This document shows, one piece after another, positions 53,101 to 62,014 of a stretch of DNA of 64,000 nt. Position numbers and translations under genes: made by a program. The stretch comes from Pilasporangium apinafurcum (taxonomy: Eukaryota > Oomycota > Peronosporomycetes > Pythiales > Pythiaceae). The DNA is taken from assembly GCA_001600495.1 (NCBI GenBank), contig BCKE01000089.1, positions 35,552 to 99,551 of the forward strand, written 5' to 3'. The number at the start of each line of letters is the position of its first letter. The first letter of the stretch is position 1. Below the pieces are notes generated by a model, which ran no database searches, had not been told where the DNA came from, and worked only from the letters and a program-made list of their open reading frames with translations.

Positions 53101-53429
53101 TGATGTCCTGTGAGCGTCTCAACGTGATCCACGCGCTTCCACACGAGAATCTTCCGGCCACAGGCAGTAAATGTGAGTTGTTTCTTAGCCAATACTGCCA
53201 GTGCCGAGATCTTCTTCGGGATTTGCGGTGACACCAACACGGGCGTGAGCTTGTCACACTTGTAGACCACAAATGATTTCCCCAACGATGCCGTCGCGAA
53301 GCTTTCCTTGCCCATGCTGTACCAGACAATGGGCGTGTCATCGACAATGAGCCCAATCGCACGGAAGGATTGCAGGATACGGCTGTTCTGGCAGCGTATC
53401 AATTTGGAATCTGTGAGCGCACTCATCAT
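50124..53429 (-). CDS. UTP21/WDR36, small-subunit processome WD40 protein
   Basis: Three exons on the minus strand, 53429-53085, 53008-52941 and 52875-50124, give 1054 residues. Two beta-propellers of WD40 repeats are present. The second begins near STCGNFALVGSIGGAIFKYN and contains GIDGKLKFWDFKKH, LIRLYDIS-like VIRLYDISTKKLVRRFQGH and SSSADASLRIWDIPTGKCVD. These are typical Utp21 repeats. The C-terminal Utp21 domain is recognised by FTRFHSVMMYMQSLSASAVD and NFQVLQAYLNRFLKLHEQLL. An acidic linker (DEEEMEGWGADDDEAWGDED) separates them. The protein belongs to the UTP-B complex in nucleolar pre-18S rRNA processing. The start is the first ATG at 53429 (a second follows at 53426). Confidence 0.93.
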
Positions 53430-53759
53430 TTACGAGTGTTTCTGTGTGATAATGATGCGAATTGGTACAGGAGATGAAAACAGCAAGAGAGAGAGAACCG
53501 ATGGCGCCACTCGGCCGTTCCTGTAATAGTTGCCCTTTGTGTAGCTCCTCGATCAAAAATGACTGGAAGGTAACACAGTGGAACTGTACTGTGACTTCAT
53601 GCACTAAGTACGAAATCATACTTAGCAGGAATGTATCCATTTTGGGTCATCCTCATATCAAGGTATTTGACATCCTCTACTTTTGTTTATTTTCCTTTCT
53701 TCGCTACGGTTATTAGCATGATCTGGTTGACTTTTGGGTAGAAAATGCGTCTAATTTGA

Positions 53760-55342
53760 CTAAACAGCGCTGGCAGCGGCAGCAGCAGCAGCAGCGTCAC
53801 CAGGAGCTTCGACATCTCCGTAGGTCAAGGCTCGCTTCTCGCCAATTTTCCCCAGCAATGACCTGGCGTTGTCGTTCGCGATGAATCGTTCCGCGAGTGT
53901 CTTACCCAATCCTTCTGCTTCGAAGCGAGGCCCCGAGATGCTGTCTGTATTTTAAGTAAAGTTCCATCATAATCATGTTAGAAGTGGTCGCATTGTTTGA
54001 TTTAAAGAGAAGACTTACCGACAATACGTTGCTTTCCATCACGGGAGAGCACTGTAGCTGTCAGCGTGAGAGTGTTGCCATCCAGCGTTGTATGGACACC
54101 CATCGCAATCTGACAGCCACCTTCGAGATAATAAAGCAGACTGCGCTCGGCCGTACACATTTGCGCCGATTCTTCGTGTTCGATCTTGGACAGCATTTCC
54201 AGGATCTACCATTGTTTCACACCAGCAACACATTGTTAAAAACATGCATACGTCGTCCTTGTCCAGAAAGCATAGGCAGTAGAGATGATTTGTTACCATT
54301 TCATCGTCACTACGGCACTCAACACCGATGCTCCCTTGGCCAACACCCGTTCCAAACGTTTCCAAAGGCAGCACTTCGTCAATACGATCACCTAGACCAC
54401 CTCGACGGAACCCACACGCAGCTACAATAATGGCGTCGTAATCATCATGCTCGTCGAGTTTCGCCAGTCGTGTTTGGATGTTGCCACGAATTGTTTTGAT
54501 CTCAAAAGTTGGGAATTGGCTGTTCAAATTTTTGCCAAATTAAAAGACAAACTTTCTGTAAGTCTCATACAAAATTCGTCTAATATGTCAGCCATAATAC
54601 CTTCGCAATAGCGCTTCACGACGAAGCGAACTCGTGCCAATGATACTACCCACTGGGAGATCCTTCAACGACTTCGCACCGTTGGCCTTATGTTTTGGGT
54701 GGATGATCACGGCATCTTCGGGGCTCTCACGCTTGGAGATCGCACCCAGTACCAATCCGGTGGGTAGTGTCGTTGGCATATCCTTCAGTGAATGCACGGC
54801 AAAGCTACTCGCGCCAGACAGCAGATTCTCCTACACATTCGTTCATATTATTAACGCACATAAAGTGTCACAAAAAAAGTGTCCAACTGGGAGTAGTGTA
54901 GCATAATGATAACAGCACATACTTCCAGACTCTTGGTAAACACTCCCGCCGCTGTTGATGTGCCCAAATCGCTCAAATGGCGATCCAACACCTGGACAAG
55001 AATGTATGCAATCCATCAGTTTGTATCACGAAAGTCGATAACTCACTATGTTGCAGTTCTGGTAAAACGTACCTGATCCCCAATGGTGTCTTGTTGACCA
55101 ATAATAAACTCCACATTCGGATAGATTTTCTACAATAAACAAGTTCATATAGCACTAAGTAAAGTCGAAACATACAAAACCCCATCCCGAAGCCACATGT
55201 CATAATGTGAGCACGTGAGTAGAAGAGAGGAGGGGAGCGGGGGGAGGGGATCAACTACCTGTAGCATGCCAATGATCTCATTGGTCTGCGCCATGGCCAA
55301 CTGGCTCTTACGCGAGGACACGTAGATCGTCTTCTCTGCCAT
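53760..55342 (-). CDS. Hydroxymethylbilane synthase (porphobilinogen deaminase)
   Basis: Seven exons on the minus strand: 55342-55259, 55129-55073, 54991-54923, 54830-54601, 54519-54297, 54205-54019 and 53944-53760. They give 344 residues in consistent frame. The start [20 protein letters not shown] contains the SRxSxLA motif. Others are [21 protein letters not shown] (substrate loop), [41 protein letters not shown] and the cofactor cysteine region [13 protein letters not shown], in which Cys carries the dipyrromethane. It condenses four porphobilinogen units in heme synthesis. The C-terminus is alanine-rich. No mitochondrial presequence is obvious, so a cytosolic location is likely. Confidence 0.95.
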
Positions 55343-55999
55343 CTTCTGCTGTTGTGACGGGAGTAGTAGTTTTGCTCGTCGGTCACCCGCGCTGGTGTTT
55401 TCGTTTTGACGACTGAGTCGTCAGCAAAACTGCACAGCGCACAAGAGCGGACAAGGGCTAGCACGGTGCAGGTAGAAGATGATTGGCTATATATTAGTAT
55501 ATTTAACCAATCATCGTTCTGTAAAAAAAGTTAATTGTCCAATGAGCACATTCTGCCTTTTATCGAAAATGTAGCCATTTCTGGTCAGTTGTTGCATCAA
55601 GGGCTTCCAGCCATCACCATCTACGGCTTCTATGGGAGAATGAGAGTGTGCTACCATCTCTCAACGTAAACAATGGAGTCGATAGAGTGAAGTGAAAAGT
55701 TTCTTTTATGAACAAAGTGAGGTGAAGACTAACAGCAGCGTTGTATCCCCACATAGACGAGAGAGCTGTCACATTGGTTATCTGATTGCCCACCACATCA
55801 GCATTTCTGAGTGAGGTTGTAAAACTCAATTCGACACTACGAAATAGTATCAAGGTGATGCATACCTCTATCTGCTCACGGTAATCTCGGTACGCTATTC
55901 TTATTACCATTTGATATTCAGACATGAGCAGATTCACTTCCTACTCCCTCGTTTTGTTCACCATCGCCTTCTTTACTTACCATAGGCTATCCATTTATC
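55343..55999. other. Boundary between host HMBS gene and virus-like element
   Basis: HMBS upstream sequence gives way around 55.5-55.9 kb to AT-rich sequence belonging to the element. A short inverted pair (ATTGGCT near 55481 and AACCAAT near 55508) may be a promoter CCAAT pair. The exact element limit and any terminal repeat were not resolved. Confidence 0.4.
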
Positions 56000-56077
56000 A
56001 CAGCAGCAATGTGTACTACCTCTGCATATGGCGATCAAGCCGTATTCAAAATCAGTCATTCTGTCAAATATTCATGA

Positions 56078-56947
56078 AAAACGAGAAGTACAGAAGGAAT
56101 CAATTATGCTACCGACCTCTATTTTACCGGTAATCTGTATAAAGGAGGCTCTCTACTCAACCTCGATATTATATCAGGAGTTACATCTGGTATAAGTCAG
56201 AACAGTAAAGTACTTTCGCTAAGCTCGTCTGGAACGCTAGATAAATTGACGCTCGATGGAGCTGGAATCGGTTTAGACACTCCATCTCTCAAATTCGGCG
56301 GAGTCACGTTTGATCAATCGATGTATCTTTCGGTTACTAAAGGAGGAGCTGTGGCCAATCAAGCAATGGTTCTCAACTCTACCCTTGATTACTCTGGAGT
56401 TAATAGCTTCGGATGCTCTACATTAACGGCTGCTACAAGTTTATCAACGCCCTCGATTACTACAAATAGTATCACTTTCTCAGCTGGCTCTAAGCTAATC
56501 AGAGATGTATCTACAATTGACTTCAATACAGGTGCTGATCTTTACAAGACAATTATACGTAAGAGCACTATCACTGATTCTAAGGGCATTGAGTTCTACG
56601 ATACTCAATTTTCAACTCCAACTAACAAACCACTAATTAATTTTAAAACGGGAAATAACTCGACGCCTATTTTCTTTCGTATGTGTGGTTACCTGAACGA
56701 CAACTCATCTGTGGTTGCTAATGGCATGCCTTTCGACATATCATACAGTGGAGACCTTTCATACACAGCTGGACTGCGCATATCAGCAATCAACACCACA
56801 CAAGCTACTGGAAGTAACTACAATGTTGTACTGGCCGCTCGAAACGGTACCATTCCTCATGTCGTTGTAAATGATCAAAAGAATCAGCTACACCTCTTCC
56901 CACAGGGTAACGCTGAAATTAATACATCCTATACACAAACGTTATAA
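56078..56947 (+). CDS. Fibre-like beta-rich protein of the virus-like element
   Basis: Open frame of beta-rich, Ser/Thr/Gly/Asn-dense sequence (LYFTGNLYKGGSLLNL, SSSGTLDKLTLDGAGIGLD, YNVVLAARNGTIPHVV) with little charge. It resembles virus and phage fibre or tail-spike shafts. It lies just upstream of the frame with the S74 chaperone domain. Fibres of this type trimerise and bind host surfaces. The start is uncertain. It belongs to the fossil element described above. Confidence 0.55.
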   Translation, partial: KTRSTEGINYATDLYFTGNLYKGGSLLNLDIISGVTSGISQNSKVLSLSSSGTLDKLTLDGAGIGLDTPSLKFGGVTFDQSMYLSVTKGGAVANQAMVLNSTLDYSGVNSFGCSTLTAATSLSTPSITTNSITFSAGSKLIRDVSTIDFNTGADLYKTIIRKSTITDSKGIEFYDTQFSTPTNKPLINFKTGNNSTPIFFRMCGYLNDNSSVVANGMPFDISYSGDLSYTAGLRISAINTTQATGSNYNVVLAARNGTIPHVVVNDQKNQLHLFPQGNAEINTSYTQTL

Positions 56948-56961
56948 TTGGACAGAATGCC

Positions 56962-57768
56962 TTGTTTCGTAAAACGATTCAAGTAGGGACATCACAAGAT
57001 ACAGGAAGAATGATTTCTTGTTTAGATTCATCCATGACATCTGGTACTTCGAGATATCTTACACTTGGATATGATAATTCTAGTCTAAACCAAGCTGAAA
57101 TTTCATATTATCATAATGGTTATAACTCTACGTCAAATCGACTTGATTTTGGATTCTATGGAGGAGCGATGATGTTTCTCATAGCAGCTGGTCGGCTAGG
57201 AATTGGAACAAGTTCTCCAAGAGCTGGTTTAGAAGTAGCAGCAGCACTAACCTCATGGACTCAGAATAGTTTTACCACGAATACGTATAGTTATGATGTA
57301 TCAAGTAACAGTTGGTCAAATAGAGGTACTGGTCCATTTACACTATCAAATCTTTCTGGTTGGTTTTCTGGGAACGTTCACGTAGCAAATGGTCTTTGGA
57401 ATACATCAGATCGGCGATTAAAAGAAGATATCAAATCAATAGATATGGATATTGAGCGATACAAGCTACTTAATCCTGTGAGCTATCGATACAAGAATGA
57501 TTCAAAAGTCAAATTGGGATTTATTGCTCAAGAAATGCTTCATGTTTGTGGAGAAGCGATATCAATGTCTCCAAATGAAAATCTAAAAGCCGAGCAAGAA
57601 GATGACATCGAAGGCGTTCAACTGGGTCTGGATTATAATACAATAACAGTTCTGAATGTGAATATCATGAAGAAACTAATTACACGTATAGAGCAATTAG
57701 AATCATTAGTTGACAAGCTCGTAGCAAGACCCGTTGTAGCAAGATGGCTTGCAAAATCCTCACCCTAA
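56962..57768 (+). CDS. Fibre-associated frame with S74 intramolecular chaperone domain
   Basis: After a beta-rich stretch, the last 120 residues match the peptidase S74/endosialidase chaperone domain: WNTSDRRLKEDIKSIDMDI, YKLLNPVSYRYKN, KLGFIAQEM and a C-terminal coiled coil (MKKLITRIEQLESLVDKLV). The SDRRLKxxI and GFIAQE motifs are characteristic. In phages and viruses this domain folds a trimeric fibre and cleaves itself at the serine of SDRR. Here it marks the fibre locus of the element. Confidence 0.8.
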   Translation: MFRKTIQVGTSQDTGRMISCLDSSMTSGTSRYLTLGYDNSSLNQAEISYYHNGYNSTSNRLDFGFYGGAMMFLIAAGRLGIGTSSPRAGLEVAAALTSWTQNSFTTNTYSYDVSSNSWSNRGTGPFTLSNLSGWFSGNVHVANGLWNTSDRRLKEDIKSIDMDIERYKLLNPVSYRYKNDSKVKLGFIAQEMLHVCGEAISMSPNENLKAEQEDDIEGVQLGLDYNTITVLNVNIMKKLITRIEQLESLVDKLVARPVVARWLAKSSP

Positions 57769-57805
57769 TATACTATATACGATATAGCATAGAAGTATAG
57801 CAACA

Positions 57806-58069
57806 ATGAAGTTCGACGGTTTTAAGCTTTTAGACATCATCAATCCGACAAAAAAAGATAGTAAGTACGCGGCGCTCGTCCTTGTAGGCGATAAAGTAAA
57901 GCTGGCTAATTTCGGAAGTCGTCAATACCAACATTATAAGGATCGAACTCCACTTAGACTATGGAGTCACCTCGATCACAATAACAAGAAGCGACGAATG
58001 GCATTTCATTATAGACATGCAAATAACAACGGCATTGCTGCTCAGCTGTCAAAAAAACTATTATGGTAG
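57806..58069 (+). CDS. Small basic protein of the giant-virus/PLV type
   Basis: 87 residues from the ATG at 57806. It contains INPTKKDSKYAALV, VKLANFGSRQYQHYKDRTPL and HLDHNNKKRRMAFHYRHA. The motif set (KxDxKY, FGxxxYxxYxDxTPL, HxDxxxKxRRxxYxxRH) recurs in small proteins encoded by giant viruses and Polinton-like viruses. The function is unknown, but high basicity suits DNA or RNA binding in the particle. A TATA-like ATACTATATACGATATA lies just upstream. Confidence 0.65.
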   Translation: MKFDGFKLLDIINPTKKDSKYAALVLVGDKVKLANFGSRQYQHYKDRTPLRLWSHLDHNNKKRRMAFHYRHANNNGIAAQLSKKLLW

Positions 58070-58071
58070 CT

Positions 58072-58302
58072 CTATTCAATAGATACTGAAATTCCGTTAT
58101 GTTTTTTTGTTAGTGTTATTTGCACCGTAGGTCGGTGTTCTAACCATGCTAATGGAATTGAGTTTAATTCTACTGGCTTAATATTATTGATCCAAGTGAG
58201 AAGAGACTCTATATTGAGATCTCTGACCAAACAGTGATTCGTTATAGATTTCGATTCAGCTGAGCTTACGAGATTATTGTATGCTGTAGTAATGGAATCC
58301 AT
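58072..58302 (-). CDS. Short frame behind the capsid gene, unrecognised
   Basis: 76 residues from the ATG at 58302 (MDSITTAYNNLVSSAESK). It is on the same strand as the major capsid gene and 81 bases after its stop, and it is tail-to-tail with the small basic gene (two bases apart). No family was recognised. Tight packing is the main reason to regard it as a gene of the element. Confidence 0.45.
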   Translation of the reverse strand: MDSITTAYNNLVSSAESKSITNHCLVRDLNIESLLTWINNIKPVELNSIPLAWLEHRPTVQITLTKKHNGISVSIE

Positions 58303-58383
58303 TGTCGTAGCTAGCAGTCTATATCTATACAGGGATATATTCAATCAGTTTATCAATATTCAACTCTGTATAATGCTTATTGT

Positions 58384-60201
58384 TTACTCGTATTCGGTGA
58401 CTTCCCCTGTGAGACGGTCAATGCTCATTGAGCGGCCGTATACAACGAGAACGAGGTAGTTAGAGCCCTGAGAGCAGTTGTTAGTACCAGAGATCAATAC
58501 ACTCTGAGGGACATCAGGGTTAGTGATACGAGAGCAGTCGGCTACAAGGATGCGCTGGCCAGTTGACCACTTGTACAAATCGATGAGACCATTCGAGATC
58601 TCGTGCGATAGGCCACCGTTGACGGCACCGATCTTACGGAATTCATCGTTAAACGATTCATAGTCGTATTCTTGTGTCTTGTTGAATACATTTTCGTTAC
58701 CAATCTGAACCTGGAAGTTACGAACACTGGCGCCGGCCTGGCACGTCCAAGGAGCCGAGTCGAATGGAGACTGGAATTGTTGAAGATTAGCAACCGTTTT
58801 GAAGTGAGCCGTTGACGTCTCAGAGTAAGGTATCAGAGCTACATACTTAATATTCTTGAGCGAAGCACTAAGCTGGAACGAGAAAGCAGCGTTCTGCAAT
58901 CCAGAAGCGTTCGAGCCCGTACCAGCTTTACCCGTGAAGTACTGAGCATAACAATCAAGATAGTTTACTTTCTTAATGGGCTTAGCTACAAGCTGAGATT
59001 GATTTGCGATATCATAGAACGGAATGTATAGACGAGTCGTCGTGAAAGGGAAGATCTGACCACTAGTAGCAATGCTCGTAAGACTGTTCTGCATGACACC
59101 GAAGGCGAAACGCAACGAACCAGCAACAGGAATACCGTTCATCGGGTTGCCGGCAGCGGCAGAAGAGACCATGATAGGGACCGTGTTGCAACCAACAAGG
59201 CTGACACCACCCAATTCCATCTTGCCACCAGCAAACGTAGTTACATCAACGTAGCCCGTGTTGTAGCGAATCTTAAGCTTGAGCTGAGGGTTAGCTACGA
59301 GATCGAGCTCCTTGAAGATCGGGTGAAGATCGACAAGACGAATCTTAAGCATGTAATACCACGTACCAGCAATAGCGCCAGCTGCGGGAGCAGTGCCAGT
59401 GCTAACGAACGCGCCAGCACCTTGCTGTTGAACCTTCGTGAGAATACCACCCGAGCGCTGAGTAGGCCACGCGAGAGCGTTAATTGGAGTAATTGTCGTG
59501 CCGGTGGCATCAGCAACACCAACTCGAATCGGGTTGAGCAATAGACGCTTAGCATACGCCTCATTGATAGCGGGAGTGAATCCAGCATCGACCGGATCAT
59601 CTTTGAATAGACCAGTCGTTTGAATCGTGCTACCGAGACTAGCTACAGTCTGACTGATGCCGACGGTGTTGTTTGTGAAACCGTCACCTCGCTCGCCGTT
59701 GTCTGGCTGGCCACTGGTGAGCTGGTATACGATCGAGTCCACATCATCAGGATACATGAACGAATCAGCACCGTGCTTGTTAACATCGTCCTCACTCCAC
59801 TCAGTCATCGCTCGGAAGTTATTCCAGTAGCACTTGTAATCATTCTCGGTAATGATACTTTTGCCGTTGAGTTCTACAGAGAGCGAATCAATTACGTTCC
59901 ACACTCCGGCTTTGAGACCAGCGCAGAAGCGGTTCATGACACCACCGAGAGCCGTGCCGCTGTTGTTCTTACATGTTACAACGTACGGTACCGTTAGGTA
60001 AGCATCTGCTAGCGAGCCATATCCAGTAGATCCGTTTAGCTGAGACGTCGCATCAATGGGAGCAACACCCGATTGATACGAGCCATTATTGTTATCCACG
60101 CAGTGAACAATGCGCTTATCCTTCGATACCTTAACTACAGGATCGGGGTTCGTCGCCTTATCAAGTAGATAGTGATCGGCCAACTGAGTTGATTCAGACA
60201 T
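58384..60201 (-). CDS. Probable double-jelly-roll major capsid protein
   Basis: 605 residues from the ATG at 60201, the usual size of Polinton-like virus capsid proteins. The sequence is beta-rich and low in cysteine, with stretches such as GVWNVIDSLSVELNGKSI, WYYMLKIRLVDLHPIFKELD and RLYIPFYDIANQSQLV. These have the alternating pattern of viral jelly rolls, and the (V/I)xxL(S/T)VELNGK start of the first barrel is common in this group. It is divergent from the protease gene next to it, the usual capsid module partner. The call rests on size, pattern and context. A structure prediction or profile search would settle it. Confidence 0.65.
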   Translation of the reverse strand: MSESTQLADHYLLDKATNPDPVVKVSKDKRIVHCVDNNNGSYQSGVAPIDATSQLNGSTGYGSLADAYLTVPYVVTCKNNSGTALGGVMNRFCAGLKAGVWNVIDSLSVELNGKSIITENDYKCYWNNFRAMTEWSEDDVNKHGADSFMYPDDVDSIVYQLTSGQPDNGERGDGFTNNTVGISQTVASLGSTIQTTGLFKDDPVDAGFTPAINEAYAKRLLLNPIRVGVADATGTTITPINALAWPTQRSGGILTKVQQQGAGAFVSTGTAPAAGAIAGTWYYMLKIRLVDLHPIFKELDLVANPQLKLKIRYNTGYVDVTTFAGGKMELGGVSLVGCNTVPIMVSSAAAGNPMNGIPVAGSLRFAFGVMQNSLTSIATSGQIFPFTTTRLYIPFYDIANQSQLVAKPIKKVNYLDCYAQYFTGKAGTGSNASGLQNAAFSFQLSASLKNIKYVALIPYSETSTAHFKTVANLQQFQSPFDSAPWTCQAGASVRNFQVQIGNENVFNKTQEYDYESFNDEFRKIGAVNGGLSHEISNGLIDLYKWSTGQRILVADCSRITNPDVPQSVLISGTNNCSQGSNYLVLVVYGRSMSIDRLTGEVTEYE

Positions 60202-60227
60202 ACTTCTTTCTGTTTCTTTGGTTGCTC

Positions 60228-60236
60228 TTATATATA
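60228..60236. promoter_or_regulatory. Shared TATA-like sequence between capsid and protease genes
   Basis: TTATATATA lies in the 54-base gap between two divergent starts (60201 - and 60256 +). It is 27 bases before the capsid ATG and 20 before the protease ATG, so it may serve both. Confidence 0.5.
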
Positions 60237-60255
60237 CTGCAAGCAAGATAGAATC

Positions 60256-60651
60256 ATGGATACAAAAATAAATAAATCGCTAGCGGTAACTAGTGATACC
60301 GATCTCAGATCACTAGCAAATCAGCTGAATATACATCTTGATGGTATCTACGATTTCAGAAGCATCAAGTCGCCTCTTCCAAGCACAGGATCCTTTCTAA
60401 TACTACTTCGCGATGCTCCGGGCGTTGGTCACTGGACGGCGATACACGATGGCTATTACTTTGATTCGATGGGCGCTCCTCCTCCAGAGATATTACATAT
60501 AACTAGATATAGTGATAAGCAGTATCAAGGCACATATAACGAGTTCTGTGGGTTGTGGAGCTTGCTCTTCTTATACGGCAAACAGAAGAACCGTCCTGAT
60601 CTCCTTGATGGATTCACAGACTTGGACATCGATGTTTATATGTCTCAATAA
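60256..60651 (+). CDS. Adenain-like maturation cysteine protease
   Basis: 131 residues. The triad pattern of adenovirus/Polinton proteases is visible: His in VGHWTAIHDGYYFDSMG, Asp in the same YFDSMG segment, and Cys in YNEFCGLWSLLFLYGKQ after a Gln-rich YSDKQYQGTYN stretch. The spacing His-16-Asp-about 35-Cys fits the family. In relatives it cleaves capsid precursors during assembly. A compact size of about 130 residues is normal for these proteases. Confidence 0.78.
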   Translation: MDTKINKSLAVTSDTDLRSLANQLNIHLDGIYDFRSIKSPLPSTGSFLILLRDAPGVGHWTAIHDGYYFDSMGAPPPEILHITRYSDKQYQGTYNEFCGLWSLLFLYGKQKNRPDLLDGFTDLDIDVYMSQ

Positions 60652-60677
60652 TATGACAACGATAATATAGTAACGCA

Positions 60678-61295
60678 ATGATATACCGGACAAGACGCGT
60701 GGTCACTCAGGAGCCAACTTTTAACAATGATGCTTCGTCGACATCTTCAAAGAGCGATGCTTCAGTTATTACAGAGATTAGAGCTCTTCGAAATGAGCTT
60801 CAGAAACAACGAGACGCCGACGGAGAACTACAGACACTCAGAGAACAGCTAACCGATCTTCAGAGTAAGTATGACACCCTTATTCTTCAACATGAACAGC
60901 AACTTAAGAATGAAGAGCCTAAGACGATTGAGTTGAAGATTGATCCGCCGCCGATGGAGGGATCCTCTATAGACAAACCAGAGGAACTTCAGAAAGAACG
61001 TGCGAATTCGATTTCTAAGTATTTCTCTGAGCTTCTGACGGGTCCCGAAGATGAGTTCCGTACCGTGTTTTACAATGATAAGAACGATAGCAACGAGTAT
61101 AGTATCAAGCAAAGTGAGCTGTATGGTTCTTACAAAGGCTGGTGTAGTCGGTCTGGTGAGAGCGCAATGAAACAGTCGAATGCGATGAGTTACATTAGCG
61201 ACGGGCACATCGAAGGCGCGCGATGCGCCAAGGTAAAAGGGGACAGAGTGATCAAGGTTAATGCCGCGTTTGTTATCCCTGCGTCTGACGAGTAG
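60678..61295 (+). CDS. Coiled-coil protein with a C-terminal winged-helix-like domain
   Basis: 205 residues, starting 27 bases after the protease gene. The middle is a coiled coil (ITEIRALRNELQKQRDADGE; REQLTDLQSKYDTLILQHEQ). The C-terminal 60 residues (SIKQSELYGSYKGWCSRSGE and after) resemble the SxLYxxYKxWCxxxGE element found in poxvirus D5/primase C-terminal and related DNA-binding modules. A virion or replication role is possible. The family was not identified. Confidence 0.5.
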   Translation: MIYRTRRVVTQEPTFNNDASSTSSKSDASVITEIRALRNELQKQRDADGELQTLREQLTDLQSKYDTLILQHEQQLKNEEPKTIELKIDPPPMEGSSIDKPEELQKERANSISKYFSELLTGPEDEFRTVFYNDKNDSNEYSIKQSELYGSYKGWCSRSGESAMKQSNAMSYISDGHIEGARCAKVKGDRVIKVNAAFVIPASDE

Positions 61296-61339
61296 TTGCG
61301 TTGGTTTGGGGCCGAATCGTTTTTTTGTTTCTAGACTAA

Positions 61340-61680
61340 CGAGAATGAGAGTTGTATTCTGGGGGCGGGGGGCTATTGTCATGCCCCTTCTAACTGTGTA
61401 CGAACGATCAACAATAGAGCTATAGATCCACAATACGCTGCGATTTTCTGGGGGGCGTGGGGGCGTGCCCCCTAGACCAAACTTTACTTTTTTTTATCAT
61501 CATCGTGATCATCATAATCATGATCATGGTCTATCTCTGTTTTTATTTTTTTTTATAAGAAGTAAGGCCTTGGGGGCATATTTTGGTGCACCCCCTATAT
61601 TTTATCTCCCATACAGTGTCTAGTAAGCGTAGGTATCGTGAATCACTTGCCCCCCAGTGGCCCCCAGGGCGGCCCCAAGC
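61340..61680. repeat. Cluster of G/C-block hairpins
   Basis: Four inverted G/C blocks lie in a row: GGGGGCGGGGGG..GCCCC (about 61362-61386), GGGGGGCGTGGGGGCG..GCCCCCT (61450-61473), TGGGGGCA..TGCACCCCCT (61571-61596) and GCCCCCCAGTGG..CCAGGGCGGCC (61650-61675). They lie in the gap between the coiled-coil gene of the virus-like element and the GIY-YIG gene. They could be transcript-end hairpins, G-quadruplex formers or relics of an element end. Confidence 0.7.
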
Positions 61681-62014
61681 CGGCACAATGGCACAGACTG
61701 TTTATGTCGATCACCTATTGATCGTCTTGTTGATTGTGCGATCGTATCTACTGATTTAGCTGATCACTGTACGTGCTGTACCACGCTGTTGGAACACAAT
61801 GGGTACCGGCTCGGGTACCAAGCATTGTACTGATTTAGTTGCATCTGTCGGATCGAATCTGGTCGGATCAGAATGCGACGCGTCACCTCGGCAGCAGTTG
61901 CGGGTAGAAATCGTCCTCTGCTATACTTAGATCAAATGAGTTTCTCAGCCGAAGCGGTGCGTCCGGTCTCGTTCTTTATCATTTACACGATCCAACAGCC
62001 ACTACCAGACAACC

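Larger units (their letters stand above)
56000..61295. mobile_element. Endogenous Polinton-like virus (capsid-gene region)
   Basis: A dense, intronless, AT-rich block unlike its host flanks. It carries, in order, a fibre-like region with S74 chaperone domain, a small basic protein, a short minus-strand frame, a probable double-jelly-roll major capsid protein (-), an adenain-like protease and a coiled-coil protein. That set is typical of Polinton-like viruses and virophages. No DNA polymerase, integrase or packaging ATPase lies in the window, so the element may continue beyond 61.3 kb or past the window end. Most parts read through without interruption and only about one or two breaks are apparent, so insertion looks recent. 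Terminal repeats were not found. Confidence 0.72.
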
